The notes below the pieces were generated by a model. That model saw only the letters and a program-made list of their open reading frames with translations. It was not told the DNA's origin and searched no databases. Below, in pieces: positions 7,242 to 17,088 of a stretch of 45,646 bases of DNA. The position numbers were made by a program, and so were the translations under genes. The stretch is from an uncultured Bacilli bacterium (GTDB lineage Bacteria > Bacillota_I > Bacilli_A > RF39 > UBA660). Numbering within the stretch: position 1 is the stretch's first letter; every line of letters begins with the position of its first letter. The stretch is taken from the NCBI GenBank assembly GCA_948497845.1, contig CAOOMX010000006.1:1-45646 (forward strand). The letters are read 5' to 3'.

Positions 7242-8282
7242 GTGATAATGAAGATGAAAAACAAATATAAAATCATATTAATATTAACAATAGCATTAAC
7301 ATTCTCCTTAAAGGATAACGTTCGTGCAAATACTTTAGCATATCCAAATAATGAAAATACATGCGAATATACTGATACGATTAATGGAGTTAGATATTCA
7401 AAAAACAGTTGTGATAATTATTATATAACGTCTTGTCAACCAGCATCATGTGGCAATCCTTTATGTATTTATAGCTCTAGAAATGGGAGTTCAGCTAATG
7501 GAACGGTATCAAGATATGATTTAATGAATGCTATTAAAGAAGGTTGTGAAGAAACACCAGGTGAAAACCAAAATCCAGGCGAAAACCAAAATCCAGAAGA
7601 TCCAGGCCAAGCCGAAGATCCAAATGAAGATGTAATTCCAGATGAAGAAAAATTAAGTGCAACTTTTTATGATAAAAATGGCAAAGCGATAACAGTGGCG
7701 ATTGGAAAAGAAACAAATAATATTTATGCTTTAGAAAATGAAGAATACACAGATGTTACAAGATTTGCAAAATTTGATAGTAATACAAATGTTACAGCAA
7801 GCAATTTTGAGCAATTTACATATCTTTTTCATACAGGAAGTACACAAGGTGGTTCTTATGTATTTGGGAAAAGTTGTGATATTAAAACAAATCAATATTC
7901 CAAAACAGCAAACTTTGCCAAAAATAAAAGTGATGTAATAGTATGTGTAAATAAAGATGAAATTAGTAGCATAACTGGAGCTGATAATGAAAAATGTAAT
8001 GCTTTATTAGGGGATCCACATGATCCAACAAAGCAGTCTGTAGCTTATTGGTTACAATGGTGTTTAAACATTATAAAATATGCTGCTATAATAGCATTAT
8101 TGGCTTTTAGTACAATTGATTTTGTCAAAGCTTTAGTAAATGATGATAAAGACGGGTTAAAAAAAGCATTAATGAAAACTCTTAAGAGGTTTGTTTTTGC
8201 AGTACTTATCTTTTTCTTGCCAATTATTATAGAAGTATTAATGAAAATATTTGGTGCATATGGCACATGTGGTATAGGGTAG
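7242..8282 (+). CDS. VirB2/TrbC-like T4SS membrane protein with a secreted N-terminal domain
   Basis: The 346-residue product has an N-terminal signal segment (KIILILTIALTFSL), a Cys-containing exported domain, a short Pro/Asn/Glu repeat tract around residues 107-130 (two copies of PGENQN), and two C-terminal membrane helices near residues 268-332 separated by a basic loop (DDKDGLKKALMKTLKR). Paired hydrophobic C-terminal helices at the head of a VirB6-PrgI-VirB4 set are typical of VirB2/TrbC pilin-like subunits, but the large extracellular part is unusual for a pilin. GTG 7242 lies nine bases after AAGGAG and is the best start; ATG 7248 is an alternative. The next gene follows after 10 bases. 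It could instead be a channel or surface-contact component. Confidence 0.6.
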   Translation: MIMKMKNKYKIILILTIALTFSLKDNVRANTLAYPNNENTCEYTDTINGVRYSKNSCDNYYITSCQPASCGNPLCIYSSRNGSSANGTVSRYDLMNAIKEGCEETPGENQNPGENQNPEDPGQAEDPNEDVIPDEEKLSATFYDKNGKAITVAIGKETNNIYALENEEYTDVTRFAKFDSNTNVTASNFEQFTYLFHTGSTQGGSYVFGKSCDIKTNQYSKTANFAKNKSDVIVCVNKDEISSITGADNEKCNALLGDPHDPTKQSVAYWLQWCLNIIKYAAIIALLAFSTIDFVKALVNDDKDGLKKALMKTLKRFVFAVLIFFLPIIIEVLMKIFGAYGTCGIG

Positions 8283-8292
8283 GTGAGGTAAA

Positions 8293-10554
8293 ATGTTGAT
8301 TTCCAATTTTATAACTAGTGGAATAATGTCCATACTATTATTTATAGATGGAATCATATACAACTTTGTTAGATATATCTATGAAATATTTATCTTTTTA
8401 GCAAAAATTAATTTATTTGATGAAAAAGATTACAATGGAATTGTTAATAGAATATACATCATTTTAGGCGTAGTAATGTTATTTGTTATGGCATATTCCT
8501 TATTAAAAGCTGTTATAAATCCAGATGATTTTGCTAAAGGGGATACATCATTTCCAAATTTAATCAAAAATGTATTGATCTCGCTTATCATAATCACTGT
8601 TTTACCAACTGTATTTACGGTAGCTTTTAATATACAAGCTGCTATATTAAATTCTGATATTATCCCTAATATTATATTGGCAGATACAAATGTAAGCAAT
8701 GAAGACGTAGCAAGAAATGGTGGAAATACGATAGCATTTAACACATTTAAAGCTTTTTTCAGACCTAATGAAGATTATTGCCGAAAAGAACTAAGCAATA
8801 ATGGGAATTTAAGTAAGGCAGAAATAGATCAATGTGCTAGTTTAATTAGAGTTAATGAAAGCTGGTGGCAAGCTTGGTTTGCAAATAAAAAGACAACATT
8901 ATCTGATATTTATAGTAATGTAGAGTTATCGCAAGCGTCTTTTATTAACTTTGCACAATTTAGTGATGCAGCAGATGAGCAAATGGTAGATTATACTGCC
9001 TTAATTTCAACTTTAGTTGGATTAGCTTTATTTATTCTTATTTTAGCTTACTGCATAGATTTAGCAGTACGTGTAATTAAATTAATGTTTTTCCAAATAA
9101 TTGCACCTATTCCAGTAATATGTAGGGTATTACCTGGAGATAAGAAAAAAGTATTTGATGCATGGCTAAAAGAAACGATATCTACCTTTTTAGAAGTATT
9201 TGTAAGAGTAGCAACTATGTATTTAGGTGTTTATATGATTACATTAATTGTTGACAAAGCTAGTACAGGAGGTATACCAGGATTAAACACATTAGGTATT
9301 ACACAACAAATGCTAGTAATTGTATTTTTAATAGTAGGAATAGTTTTCTTTATCAAGCAAACACCTAAATTATTGAAGGATATTTTTGGAATCGATGCTG
9401 GTGGAACGATGCAATCACTTAAAAATCTTATGTCAACGACAGCTTTTATGGGTGGAGCGATTGGTGGAGGCGTAACAACGCTTTCAAGAAACCTTGCACA
9501 AGGAGCGCTTAAGTTTGATAAAAGTATGAAAGCTGGAAAAGGTTGGGATGCGTTAAAAGATGCAGGTAAAGGATTGTTATCTGGAGCAGCTGGCTTTGGA
9601 TCAGGTTTAATACGAGGCGGATACAATGCACGTAATGCTAAAAACTTTAAAGATATGGCCAGTGCAGCATCAAAAGGTGCAAAAGGAGCAATTGATGCTA
9701 GAGATAAAAGAGCGGCCTATAAGGCTACTCATGGAGGTACAATATTTGGGTCTATGGAAGGACATGCTGAAGACTTTATTGAAAGTGTAGGAGATTGGGC
9801 AACTGGAGGAAGTGCCTCATTAGATGCACAAATTAAAGCAGCAACAGAATTTAAAGGAGCTTTTGATGCTATAGATGCCGAAGCACAAAAACTATTGGAT
9901 AAAAATAGTAGTGATACGAGTGTTACAGCAACTATGACTAGCAAAGAGGACTTTAAAGGGGACGCTGATACTAAGAAACGTCTATTTGATTTATATAGTG
10001 AGCACAGTACAGAAAGTCTAGCATTGATGGAAAAATATATAAAAGGGCAAGAAGCAATTACAGATTTTAAAGATTTTGTGGATAAAGATGCTTTTACCTC
10101 AGATCGAGTTGATCTGGCAACAGGTCGTGTTGAAAAAGTATTTGATGCAGATGGATATCAAAAAGAAATTGATAAAAAAGCCAGAGAGCATGCGCAAAAA
10201 GTTGCTGACTTAAATAACATGTATACGCAATTAACAAAGGCTACAAAGCAAAGAATTATAGATGCAGTTATGCAAGGAGAAAGCATTGGAGATGGAATTA
10301 CACCTGATAAAGCGGCAAATCTTATCAACAAGGGTAATGAGTTTATAAGAAAATACGAACTAGATGGAAGTTCAGTAACAAAAGTCGACTATGAAGGAAA
10401 AGAAGTGGAAAAATATGGAGAAATATCAACCGCTGTTGGAGCTAAGACAGCTAAACAAATGGATGATATTAAAGGCGCTTATGAAAGTATAGGAAACTAT
10501 GCGAGTGCTGAAAAAGCTAAAAAACGTGAAAAAGCCTCAGGCGACGGAAAATAA
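8293..10554 (+). CDS. VirB6/TrbL-like polytopic T4SS channel protein
   Basis: A 753-residue protein. The first roughly 380 residues hold about six membrane helices, including the TrbL-like core LAVRVIKLMFFQIIAPIPVI and a conserved LPGDKKKVFDAWLKE loop. The remaining half is a long hydrophilic, Ala/Gly/Lys-rich region, probably cytoplasmic. This is the layout of VirB6/TrbL proteins of Gram-positive conjugation systems, which form the inner-membrane channel with VirB3, VirB4 and VirD4. GGTGAGGT precedes ATG. The gene lies 10 bases after the VirB2-like gene and 18 before PrgI. The 370-residue tail is longer than usual and could recruit partners; it has no recognisable domain. Confidence 0.8.
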   Translation: MLISNFITSGIMSILLFIDGIIYNFVRYIYEIFIFLAKINLFDEKDYNGIVNRIYIILGVVMLFVMAYSLLKAVINPDDFAKGDTSFPNLIKNVLISLIIITVLPTVFTVAFNIQAAILNSDIIPNIILADTNVSNEDVARNGGNTIAFNTFKAFFRPNEDYCRKELSNNGNLSKAEIDQCASLIRVNESWWQAWFANKKTTLSDIYSNVELSQASFINFAQFSDAADEQMVDYTALISTLVGLALFILILAYCIDLAVRVIKLMFFQIIAPIPVICRVLPGDKKKVFDAWLKETISTFLEVFVRVATMYLGVYMITLIVDKASTGGIPGLNTLGITQQMLVIVFLIVGIVFFIKQTPKLLKDIFGIDAGGTMQSLKNLMSTTAFMGGAIGGGVTTLSRNLAQGALKFDKSMKAGKGWDALKDAGKGLLSGAAGFGSGLIRGGYNARNAKNFKDMASAASKGAKGAIDARDKRAAYKATHGGTIFGSMEGHAEDFIESVGDWATGGSASLDAQIKAATEFKGAFDAIDAEAQKLLDKNSSDTSVTATMTSKEDFKGDADTKKRLFDLYSEHSTESLALMEKYIKGQEAITDFKDFVDKDAFTSDRVDLATGRVEKVFDADGYQKEIDKKAREHAQKVADLNNMYTQLTKATKQRIIDAVMQGESIGDGITPDKAANLINKGNEFIRKYELDGSSVTKVDYEGKEVEKYGEISTAVGAKTAKQMDDIKGAYESIGNYASAEKAKKREKASGDGK

Positions 10555-10572
10555 GAAAGGATAAAATAGGGA

Positions 10573-10890
10573 ATGAATAACAATTACATAATACCAGCGA
10601 ATTCAAAAAAATCGCAATTAATACTTGGTTTTTTTACACCGTTAGACCTAACGCTATTTGCATCAGGTTGTTCACTTACAATACTATTGTTATTAATTAT
10701 TCATAACGCTACATTTACAGAATTAATTATCATAATTTTGCCAGCAGTAGTAACAGGATTTTTAGTAATGCCAGTATTGCATTATCACAATATTTTACAA
10801 TTATTAATTAATATATTTGCCTTTTTTACAAATCGCAGAAGGTATTATTGGAGAGGATGGTGTGTATACAGTGACACAGAAACTAAATAG
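10573..10890 (+). CDS. PrgI/VirB3-family T4SS membrane protein
   Basis: This 105-residue protein has two adjacent membrane helices (about residues 25-45 and 48-70) and ends with FTNRRRYYWRGWCVYSD. The basic-aromatic RRxYxWRGW end is characteristic of PrgI proteins, the Gram-positive VirB3 counterparts, which sit next to VirB4 and anchor it to the membrane. The VirB4 N-terminal gene starts 29 bases before this gene ends, which implies coupled translation. Confidence 0.82.
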   Translation: MNNNYIIPANSKKSQLILGFFTPLDLTLFASGCSLTILLLLIIHNATFTELIIIILPAVVTGFLVMPVLHYHNILQLLINIFAFFTNRRRYYWRGWCVYSDTETK

Positions 10891-11437
10891 CAGTGCTAAA
10901 AACGGAAGCCCATATACAGAAGATTGGTTACCAATAAGACAAATATTAAATGGGATGATCCAACTAGATGATGGTTCGTTTGTAACTGGGGTTAAGGTTA
11001 TGCCTAAAAACATATTTATTTTAGATAAAGGAAATCAAGATGCTACTTTATACAATTTAAGAAATTTATATAATAGTATTGACTTTGAGTTTTGGTTATT
11101 AATAGCAGATAGACCCGTAGATATTGATGTATATTTATCTAATTTACAACTAATGTATAACAATGCGCAAGATGGAGCCATGCGTAAGTTAATTATGCAA
11201 GATATTAATAAAGCCAATTTATTTATGAGTGCAGAATATAATGTTGTTGATACAGAATATTACATACTATTTAAAGAAAAACGAATGGAAATCGTTCAAA
11301 AGAAATTACACAATTTAATAAGTGGACTAGCAACAGCAGGATTACAATCAACGCAAACATCTAATAATGATTTAAGAATGATTTTAGATAACTTTTTAAA
11401 TGGTGGAGAACAAACGACATTTGGGACGGTGATGTAA
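10862..11437 (+). CDS. VirB4 N-terminal half, encoded as a separate gene
   Basis: The 191-residue product (from GTG 10862, five bases after GGAGAGG) begins VYTVTQKLNSSAKNG and includes WLPIRQILNGMIQLDDGSFVT, corresponding to the N-terminal region of TraC/VirB4 proteins before the ATPase part. It stops at 11437 and the remainder of VirB4 begins one base later in another frame. The sum of both parts, 785 residues, equals a normal Gram-positive VirB4. This part is thought to contact PrgI and the membrane. The split could be genuine, a frameshift mutation, or an assembly error. Confidence 0.75.
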   Translation: MYTVTQKLNSSAKNGSPYTEDWLPIRQILNGMIQLDDGSFVTGVKVMPKNIFILDKGNQDATLYNLRNLYNSIDFEFWLLIADRPVDIDVYLSNLQLMYNNAQDGAMRKLIMQDINKANLFMSAEYNVVDTEYYILFKEKRMEIVQKKLHNLISGLATAGLQSTQTSNNDLRMILDNFLNGGEQTTFGTVM

Positions 11438-11438
11438 A

Positions 11439-13223
11439 ATGAGTTTGAAAAGTGAAGTAGCTCCAAAAGGGATAGAATTTAAACCAACAGAATTCATTAT
11501 TGGTGGAAAGTATTCTACTATTTTAACTATTGTTACATTTCCTAAAAGTATATATCCAGGATATTTATCAGATTTAACGAATATTAAAGGTGTTAAAGTT
11601 GCAATTAAGCACATACCAATTCAATTTTCTGTTTTACAAAAAATGTTAAATAAAGAAATAGCTGATTTAAAAACAAGATATCAATCAGAAAGAGATCAAA
11701 CAACCCAAGAACGTATAAGGCAAGACTATGAATCATTAGAACAATTTATTCAAATGTTAGCAGCAACACAAGCCAGAATATTTGACTTTCAAATGCATTT
11801 ATTAATAACTGCTGATAACAAAGAAGAACTAGAGTTAAGAAAAATACAAGTTAGAAGTTATTTAGATGCTTTAGGAATGAAATCAGTAGCTTTAATGTTT
11901 GAACAAGAAAAAGCGTTAAAGTCAATTTTGCCTATTTCCCCGCCACAAGACATAGAACAAAGAATAGGAACTCCAATTCCATCAATTACGACCGCAGCCA
12001 TGTATCCATTTATATTTGATAGTATAAAAGATCCAGGCCCTGCTACGTTATTTGGTGTAGATTTTTCTGGAGGAGTCATTTTATTCAACCAATTTCTATA
12101 TCAAATGAAGAAGGAAAATAATAGGAATAATGCCAATATTATTTTATTAGGAACATCTGGATCTGGGAAATCGACAGCAGCGAAATTACTTTTAAGAACG
12201 CATTTAAGAAATGGTTTAAAAGTAGTGTGTGTAGACCCAGAAGGTGAACTAGAAGACATGTGTTATTCAATCGGCGGAGATTTCCTTGACTTAGGAAAAG
12301 GTGGAGATTTCGGGATGATTAATCCATTAGAAATCGTTATTGATGCTGATGAAGAGGAAATAGCACAAGGATTAGGATATACAGTTTTAACTAGAACCAT
12401 TGGACAATTAAAGGCATTTATGAAGTATTACTCACCTAGTATTGAAGAAGATGTATTAACCATGTTTAGTGAAGTAGTACAAGATACTTATAAACGTTAC
12501 AAAATAGATTATGATACAGATTTTACAAAGTTAACGCGTGAACAATATCCGACATTTGATGATGTATATGCAACGATAAAAGGAAGATTACTTTCAATGA
12601 CTGATGCAACCCATGAACGAGATGTAATGGAAAGATTAGAGTTAAAGATAAGACCTTTAATCAAAGAACTACGTTATTATTTTACGGGACACACGACTTT
12701 ATCAATTAATAGTGACTTTATAGTATTTAACATAAAAGAATTAATGAACAGTGATGAAAATATCAAAAATGCTTTATTCTTTAATGTCTTAAAATATGCA
12801 TGGGGATTATGTTTAGATAAGTCTGTAAATACTGTAATGATGGTAGATGAAGCACACGTATTATTATCGAGCCATAATGAATTAGGAGCAGAATTTTTAG
12901 CTCAAATTCAAAGACGAAGCAGAAAGTATAATACAGGTACAGTTATTATTACACAACAGCCTACTGATTTTGCAGCACCAAGTATCATAACGCATGGAAA
13001 AGCTATTTTCGACAATGCATCTTATTACTTAGTAATGGGATTACGTAAGCAAGCAGTTGAAGATTTATCAAAACTGATTGACCTAAATGATTCTGAAAAG
13101 GAAAGCATAAAATATTACAATCAAGGAGAGGCCTTATTTATTTGTGGTAATAGAAGAATGAGAATTCAGATTGTCGTAACGCAAGAGGAGCTAGATTCCT
13201 TTGGATCAGGTGGAGGGCTATAA
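11439..13223 (+). CDS. VirB4-type T4SS ATPase, catalytic part
   Basis: A 594-residue ATPase that powers substrate transfer or apparatus assembly. The N-terminus (APKGIEFKPTEFIIGGKY) is the family's middle domain. Walker A is LLGTSGSGKSTAAK near residues 236-248, followed by VVCVDPEGELEDM. Walker B is MMVDEAHVLLS near residues 465-475, and RRSRKYNTGTVIITQQPTDF is the conserved RecA-like motif with sensor Gln. The stop of the N-terminal gene is one base upstream, and GGTGAT lies nine bases before ATG, so translation may be coupled. It is followed by the cell-wall hydrolase gene. Identification is secure. Confidence 0.92.
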   Translation: MSLKSEVAPKGIEFKPTEFIIGGKYSTILTIVTFPKSIYPGYLSDLTNIKGVKVAIKHIPIQFSVLQKMLNKEIADLKTRYQSERDQTTQERIRQDYESLEQFIQMLAATQARIFDFQMHLLITADNKEELELRKIQVRSYLDALGMKSVALMFEQEKALKSILPISPPQDIEQRIGTPIPSITTAAMYPFIFDSIKDPGPATLFGVDFSGGVILFNQFLYQMKKENNRNNANIILLGTSGSGKSTAAKLLLRTHLRNGLKVVCVDPEGELEDMCYSIGGDFLDLGKGGDFGMINPLEIVIDADEEEIAQGLGYTVLTRTIGQLKAFMKYYSPSIEEDVLTMFSEVVQDTYKRYKIDYDTDFTKLTREQYPTFDDVYATIKGRLLSMTDATHERDVMERLELKIRPLIKELRYYFTGHTTLSINSDFIVFNIKELMNSDENIKNALFFNVLKYAWGLCLDKSVNTVMMVDEAHVLLSSHNELGAEFLAQIQRRSRKYNTGTVIITQQPTDFAAPSIITHGKAIFDNASYYLVMGLRKQAVEDLSKLIDLNDSEKESIKYYNQGEALFICGNRRMRIQIVVTQEELDSFGSGGGL

Positions 13224-13258
13224 AAATAAATTAACCCGTGAGTTTGGTGGTGAAGAAA

Positions 13259-16216
13259 ATGAATGATTTTATTGAATTTGACGAAGAAAAAGATGGAACT
13301 AGACGATTAAAAATAAATCCACATGACACCTTAGAAGATATTGCAAGAAAGATGTTAGAATGCAAACGTTTAGGGGTGAGAGTAACAGCTACATTAAATG
13401 GCGTTACAATAGATAGTAATACATTCAATTCAATGAATGAAATGAAAAGCACTTTAGAAACAGCTATGAGAGAAAAACAAAAAGAAAATGAATCTACAAA
13501 AGGAAACGTAGGTTCTTTTCCAAATGAAGAAAAAGATGTCACTAGCCAAGCCAATATTTCGAATAGTGGGAAACAAAATGAAACAGTTTCGTATATTGAA
13601 GTAAAAGAAAATGAAAGCATTGAAAGTGTGGCAGCTAATCTTGAGGCTTGCGCTGCACAGGGAATTAAAGCTGTAGCAGTATATAACGATGTAGTATTAA
13701 ATAATGTAGAAACGAGTAGTGTTAATGAAATTATATCAACTTATAAAAAAGAACAAGATAAAGAAGAAGCCTTAAAAAGTGCAGGAATTATATTAGAAAA
13801 AGGGTTTCGTTTTGAGAGCAAATTTAAGGTTAATGCCAGACAAATTAGAGTTGGAAAATATGATAGAATTCAAGAAATAATTCAAAAATTAAAGTTTTGT
13901 AAAGAACATGGTATAGAAGCCTATGTAAATTTTAATGGAGTAGAATTAAATACATATGATTATTTAAAATTTAGATTAGATGATCCATACCGTATTATGG
14001 CTTGGTATAATAAACAACAAGATAGTTTAAAAGAGCAAAAACAACAGCAAAAAGAACAAAGCCAAGTTCGAATGAATACTTCTGTTCCAAATGAAGCACC
14101 AGCAGTAGCAATAAATGAATCGCAAATAACAGATGTGAGTAAAAGTGTTGCTGATAGCGCACCAATATCTAACGAAGCAAGTGAAGTTATTTCACAAGGT
14201 GGAAGTTTAGAAGGAATATCTTATGAAAACACTGGAAAAACAATGCTTAATGAAGTAGCTATTGCAGGAAACGCTTACAATATTGGTAAAAAAATAGATA
14301 TAGATAATTTAGATGTTGCAAACAATCAAAGAATAGAAAGAAGAGAGTCACCAAGAAAAGGAATTGAACCAAATCTAGCAAATACAAGTGAAAATGTGGC
14401 AAATGATTCAGAAAATATTCCCAAAAGGTCTCAGAATCCTTATAGGGCTAATGGTGGGGGGCGTCAGGGAATACCTTTGGCACCAAATGAACTGGCAAAA
14501 GAAACAGAATATATAAAGCAAACAGTCCTTACTAGTGACAAAACTAGAGTAGGTTTAAGTGGAGAAGAATTAGGTCCTAAAAGAAAAAAATTAGAAGTAA
14601 GTATAGAAGCAAAAAGCGATTCTAAAAAGCAAAATAAAAACAATAGAAATCGACTTTTATATAATCCTAGTAGCAGAACAACAGGTAGGAGAACATCTAT
14701 TGTTGCTCCACAGGCCATGATAGAAGATGATGACGATGAAGAAAATACCAGTGATGAAGGAATTAATGAAGCTGGTGATACTCCACAAAATGGTGCAATA
14801 AACGGAAATAATCCAGAAAATAATAATGCCAATCAACCAAATCCTAAAAATGGAGGAAATCAAAAAAAGAAGAAAAAAGGTCTAGATTGGAAAAAATTAA
14901 TCTTTGAATTTATCAAAAAGCACCCTTATGTACTAGCAGGAGTTGGAGCAGCATTTGCCTTTTTATTAATACTCATGTTCTTTTTAGAAACTACTGACCA
15001 AAAAGCAGATGTAACATATTCTCCTAATTATTCTGAATCGTGTGATGCAATTGATATTCATAGAACAAGCATGACAAGAGAAGAATTTATATCTAAAACG
15101 CAAAGTTATTATGGCAGAGTGGCAAAAGATTATTCAAGCACTTTCTCTACAAATGCTGGAACTATTTATGATATAGCAACAAAAAATGGTATTAATCCTG
15201 AAATGGTAATTATAAGAGCTGAATCAGAAGGTTACTCTCCAGGTGCTAGTAAAAATAACTATTGGGGAATGGGATGTACAAACACAGGTGGATATGAAGC
15301 TTGTATAAACTATTCGTCCTTTGCCGATGGGGTACTTGGATATGTGAAAAACATATCAAAATATGATACCGTTAGTGCAATGATGTCGAAATACGCATAT
15401 ATTGGATCTTATTGGTATAAAAATGCCAAAGGCGGTTCATCAAAGGGTGGATGTTATTACTACGAATACATCAAGTCATTTATGAGTCAAGAAAGAGCTG
15501 ATGAAGTAGAAAACATTTGTGCAGCAAATAGTTGTAATTTTGATGGAAGTGGTAATTGTACAGCAACAACAGATGAAGATCAATTGGCTTATGCAAAATG
15601 GCAAGTATACAAAATGGCACAAAGTCGTGAAAGAATTTTTGGCATTCCACCAGATGAATGTAAATCCCCAGATGTAAGTGGAGGTTCTGCTTATACAGCT
15701 CCAGGTTGTGTGATTTATGGACAATCTGATCCTAGATGGGGAGATATACCGCTTGGAAAATCCTCAACAAACATGAGAGCGAGTGGTTGTGCGGTAACAT
15801 CAATTGCAATTGGTATAAAATGTTCTGGTACACAAATATCAGTAAATAATTTTGATGCGGGAGTATTTATTAGAAAATTGAATCAAGCAGGATGTTTCAC
15901 TCCAGGTGGAGGAATATATTGGTCATGTAGTGCCATCACAGAAATCGCTCCTAGAGTTAAAAACGTAGCTAATTTAAGAAAAGACGAAGTAAAAAATTAC
16001 AGTAGTGAACAGAAAATAACTGCAGTTACATCGTTTGATCCAAGTCAGTATTTTGTACTTGTCCACTTTGTAAACTCTGAGCATCCACGAGGACATTATG
16101 TTGTATATTCAAGTGTATCTGGAAGCAACTTTGTAGTAAAAGATCCGGCCAAAGGTGGAACAATATCACAAGTACCAATAAAAGATGTAGATCAAATAGT
16201 AGTTTATTCGTATTAG
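13259..16216 (+). CDS. VirB1-like anchored cell-wall hydrolase (three repeats, TM, GH73-like and C39-like domains)
   Basis: The 985-residue protein begins with three diverged repeats of about 60-70 residues (near residues 8-75, 105-170, 190-255; shared pattern L..C...GI.A....N.V.L). A long Asn/Gln/Glu-rich linker leads to one membrane helix at about 553-578. Outside the cell it has a lysozyme-fold glucosaminidase-like domain (about 605-750; AESEGYSP and NNYWGMGC) and a C-terminal C39-like papain-fold domain (about 815-985) with Cys844 in ASGCAVTS, His946 in RGHYVVY and Asp962 in VKDPAKGG. It would cut both glycan and peptide bonds so the channel can cross the wall. ATG 13259 follows GGTGGTGA by five bases; GTG 13238 is less likely. 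Gram-positive counterparts usually end in CHAP or NlpC/P60 instead. Confidence 0.85.
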   Translation: MNDFIEFDEEKDGTRRLKINPHDTLEDIARKMLECKRLGVRVTATLNGVTIDSNTFNSMNEMKSTLETAMREKQKENESTKGNVGSFPNEEKDVTSQANISNSGKQNETVSYIEVKENESIESVAANLEACAAQGIKAVAVYNDVVLNNVETSSVNEIISTYKKEQDKEEALKSAGIILEKGFRFESKFKVNARQIRVGKYDRIQEIIQKLKFCKEHGIEAYVNFNGVELNTYDYLKFRLDDPYRIMAWYNKQQDSLKEQKQQQKEQSQVRMNTSVPNEAPAVAINESQITDVSKSVADSAPISNEASEVISQGGSLEGISYENTGKTMLNEVAIAGNAYNIGKKIDIDNLDVANNQRIERRESPRKGIEPNLANTSENVANDSENIPKRSQNPYRANGGGRQGIPLAPNELAKETEYIKQTVLTSDKTRVGLSGEELGPKRKKLEVSIEAKSDSKKQNKNNRNRLLYNPSSRTTGRRTSIVAPQAMIEDDDDEENTSDEGINEAGDTPQNGAINGNNPENNNANQPNPKNGGNQKKKKKGLDWKKLIFEFIKKHPYVLAGVGAAFAFLLILMFFLETTDQKADVTYSPNYSESCDAIDIHRTSMTREEFISKTQSYYGRVAKDYSSTFSTNAGTIYDIATKNGINPEMVIIRAESEGYSPGASKNNYWGMGCTNTGGYEACINYSSFADGVLGYVKNISKYDTVSAMMSKYAYIGSYWYKNAKGGSSKGGCYYYEYIKSFMSQERADEVENICAANSCNFDGSGNCTATTDEDQLAYAKWQVYKMAQSRERIFGIPPDECKSPDVSGGSAYTAPGCVIYGQSDPRWGDIPLGKSSTNMRASGCAVTSIAIGIKCSGTQISVNNFDAGVFIRKLNQAGCFTPGGGIYWSCSAITEIAPRVKNVANLRKDEVKNYSSEQKITAVTSFDPSQYFVLVHFVNSEHPRGHYVVYSSVSGSNFVVKDPAKGGTISQVPIKDVDQIVVYSY

Positions 16217-16225
16217 GGAGGAAAA

Positions 16226-17020
16226 ATGAATAAAAAGATAACAATAATATTAATAGTAGTTTTACTAGCTTTAACAGGAGGATTACTAATTATTTATGAG
16301 CTGAATAAAGAAGATGATGATACTCCTCCAGCAAAAGAGCCTACCCCAATAGTTGAAACCAAAAATTTGATTTTAGAAAATGTTAGTACATGGCACTATG
16401 CAGATGGAAGTTGGTCAAATGCAACAACAAGTTCATTGGAAGATAAAGCTTACTTTGTTTATAATAACAATCGTTACCTAGGAGAATATCGTTTAAAATA
16501 TGGGACAACATGGAATCTATTTGATGATTATGATAATTATGTAAATTATGATGGAAGCCTCATTGCTTATTCTACTAATTTTAATATTGAAGTAAAGAAT
16601 ATTGTTGATAAAGAGATAAGTATTGAGGAGATAAGTGAAATAAGTAGCATAATAGGTTATGATATTGATATCGTGGATTTATCATTAGCTATGGCAGTAA
16701 CTGCCCATTTAGATAACAACGGAAATATAGATAAGATAGTTAGTGTATCAAATCTTGATGCTGAAACGGAGCAAAGTATTTATTTTAATCTAGTCTATGT
16801 CCAAAAAAATGGCAAGATAGATATCCTTATAAATGAAAGAATCCCTGTAACAGATATTTTTAACGCTCCAAATTATACAATAAAAAATGTTTTAAATATT
16901 GAAGAATCGGATGTTGCGAGTATCATCGTTCAAAAAGGATATTTTAGTGAAGCTGGAAAAACTGGAAATATAATATTTGAGTATTCAGCAAATAAATATA
17001 CAAAAACTTATGAAGATTAG
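16226..17020 (+). CDS. Membrane-anchored extracytoplasmic T4SS-cluster protein
   Basis: A protein of 264 residues with a short basic N-terminus, one membrane helix (residues 5-27, IIIILIVVLLALTGG-like) and an acidic/Pro linker (DDDTPPAKEPTP), then a 220-residue exported domain with alternating beta-type sequence. No lipobox Cys is present, so it is an anchored protein rather than a lipoprotein. It follows the hydrolase by nine bases with a GGAGG site and is the last gene before a terminator. Position and topology fit a VirB8-like or accessory surface component, but I see no diagnostic motif. Confidence 0.65.
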   Translation: MNKKITIILIVVLLALTGGLLIIYELNKEDDDTPPAKEPTPIVETKNLILENVSTWHYADGSWSNATTSSLEDKAYFVYNNNRYLGEYRLKYGTTWNLFDDYDNYVNYDGSLIAYSTNFNIEVKNIVDKEISIEEISEISSIIGYDIDIVDLSLAMAVTAHLDNNGNIDKIVSVSNLDAETEQSIYFNLVYVQKNGKIDILINERIPVTDIFNAPNYTIKNVLNIEESDVASIIVQKGYFSEAGKTGNIIFEYSANKYTKTYED

Positions 17021-17042
17021 CACAAAATGTTGCTAATTTTTC
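17016..17042 (+). terminator. Terminator between the hydrolase unit and virD4
   Basis: ATTAGCA (17016-17022) pairs with TGCTAAT (17031-17037), then TTTTT. It overlaps the stop codon of the anchored protein and the likely -35 of the next promoter. Confidence 0.7.
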
Positions 17043-17059
17043 CTTTTATGTTGTATAAT
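17030..17059 (+). promoter_or_regulatory. Probable promoter of the VirD4 gene
   Basis: TTGCTA (17030-17035), an 18-bp spacer and TATAAT (17054-17059) lie just upstream of the coupling-protein gene. The -35 is inside the upstream terminator's right arm, so one element does two jobs. Confidence 0.6.
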
Positions 17060-17088
17060 ATACTTGTTAATTTGAAAGGACTAATTGC

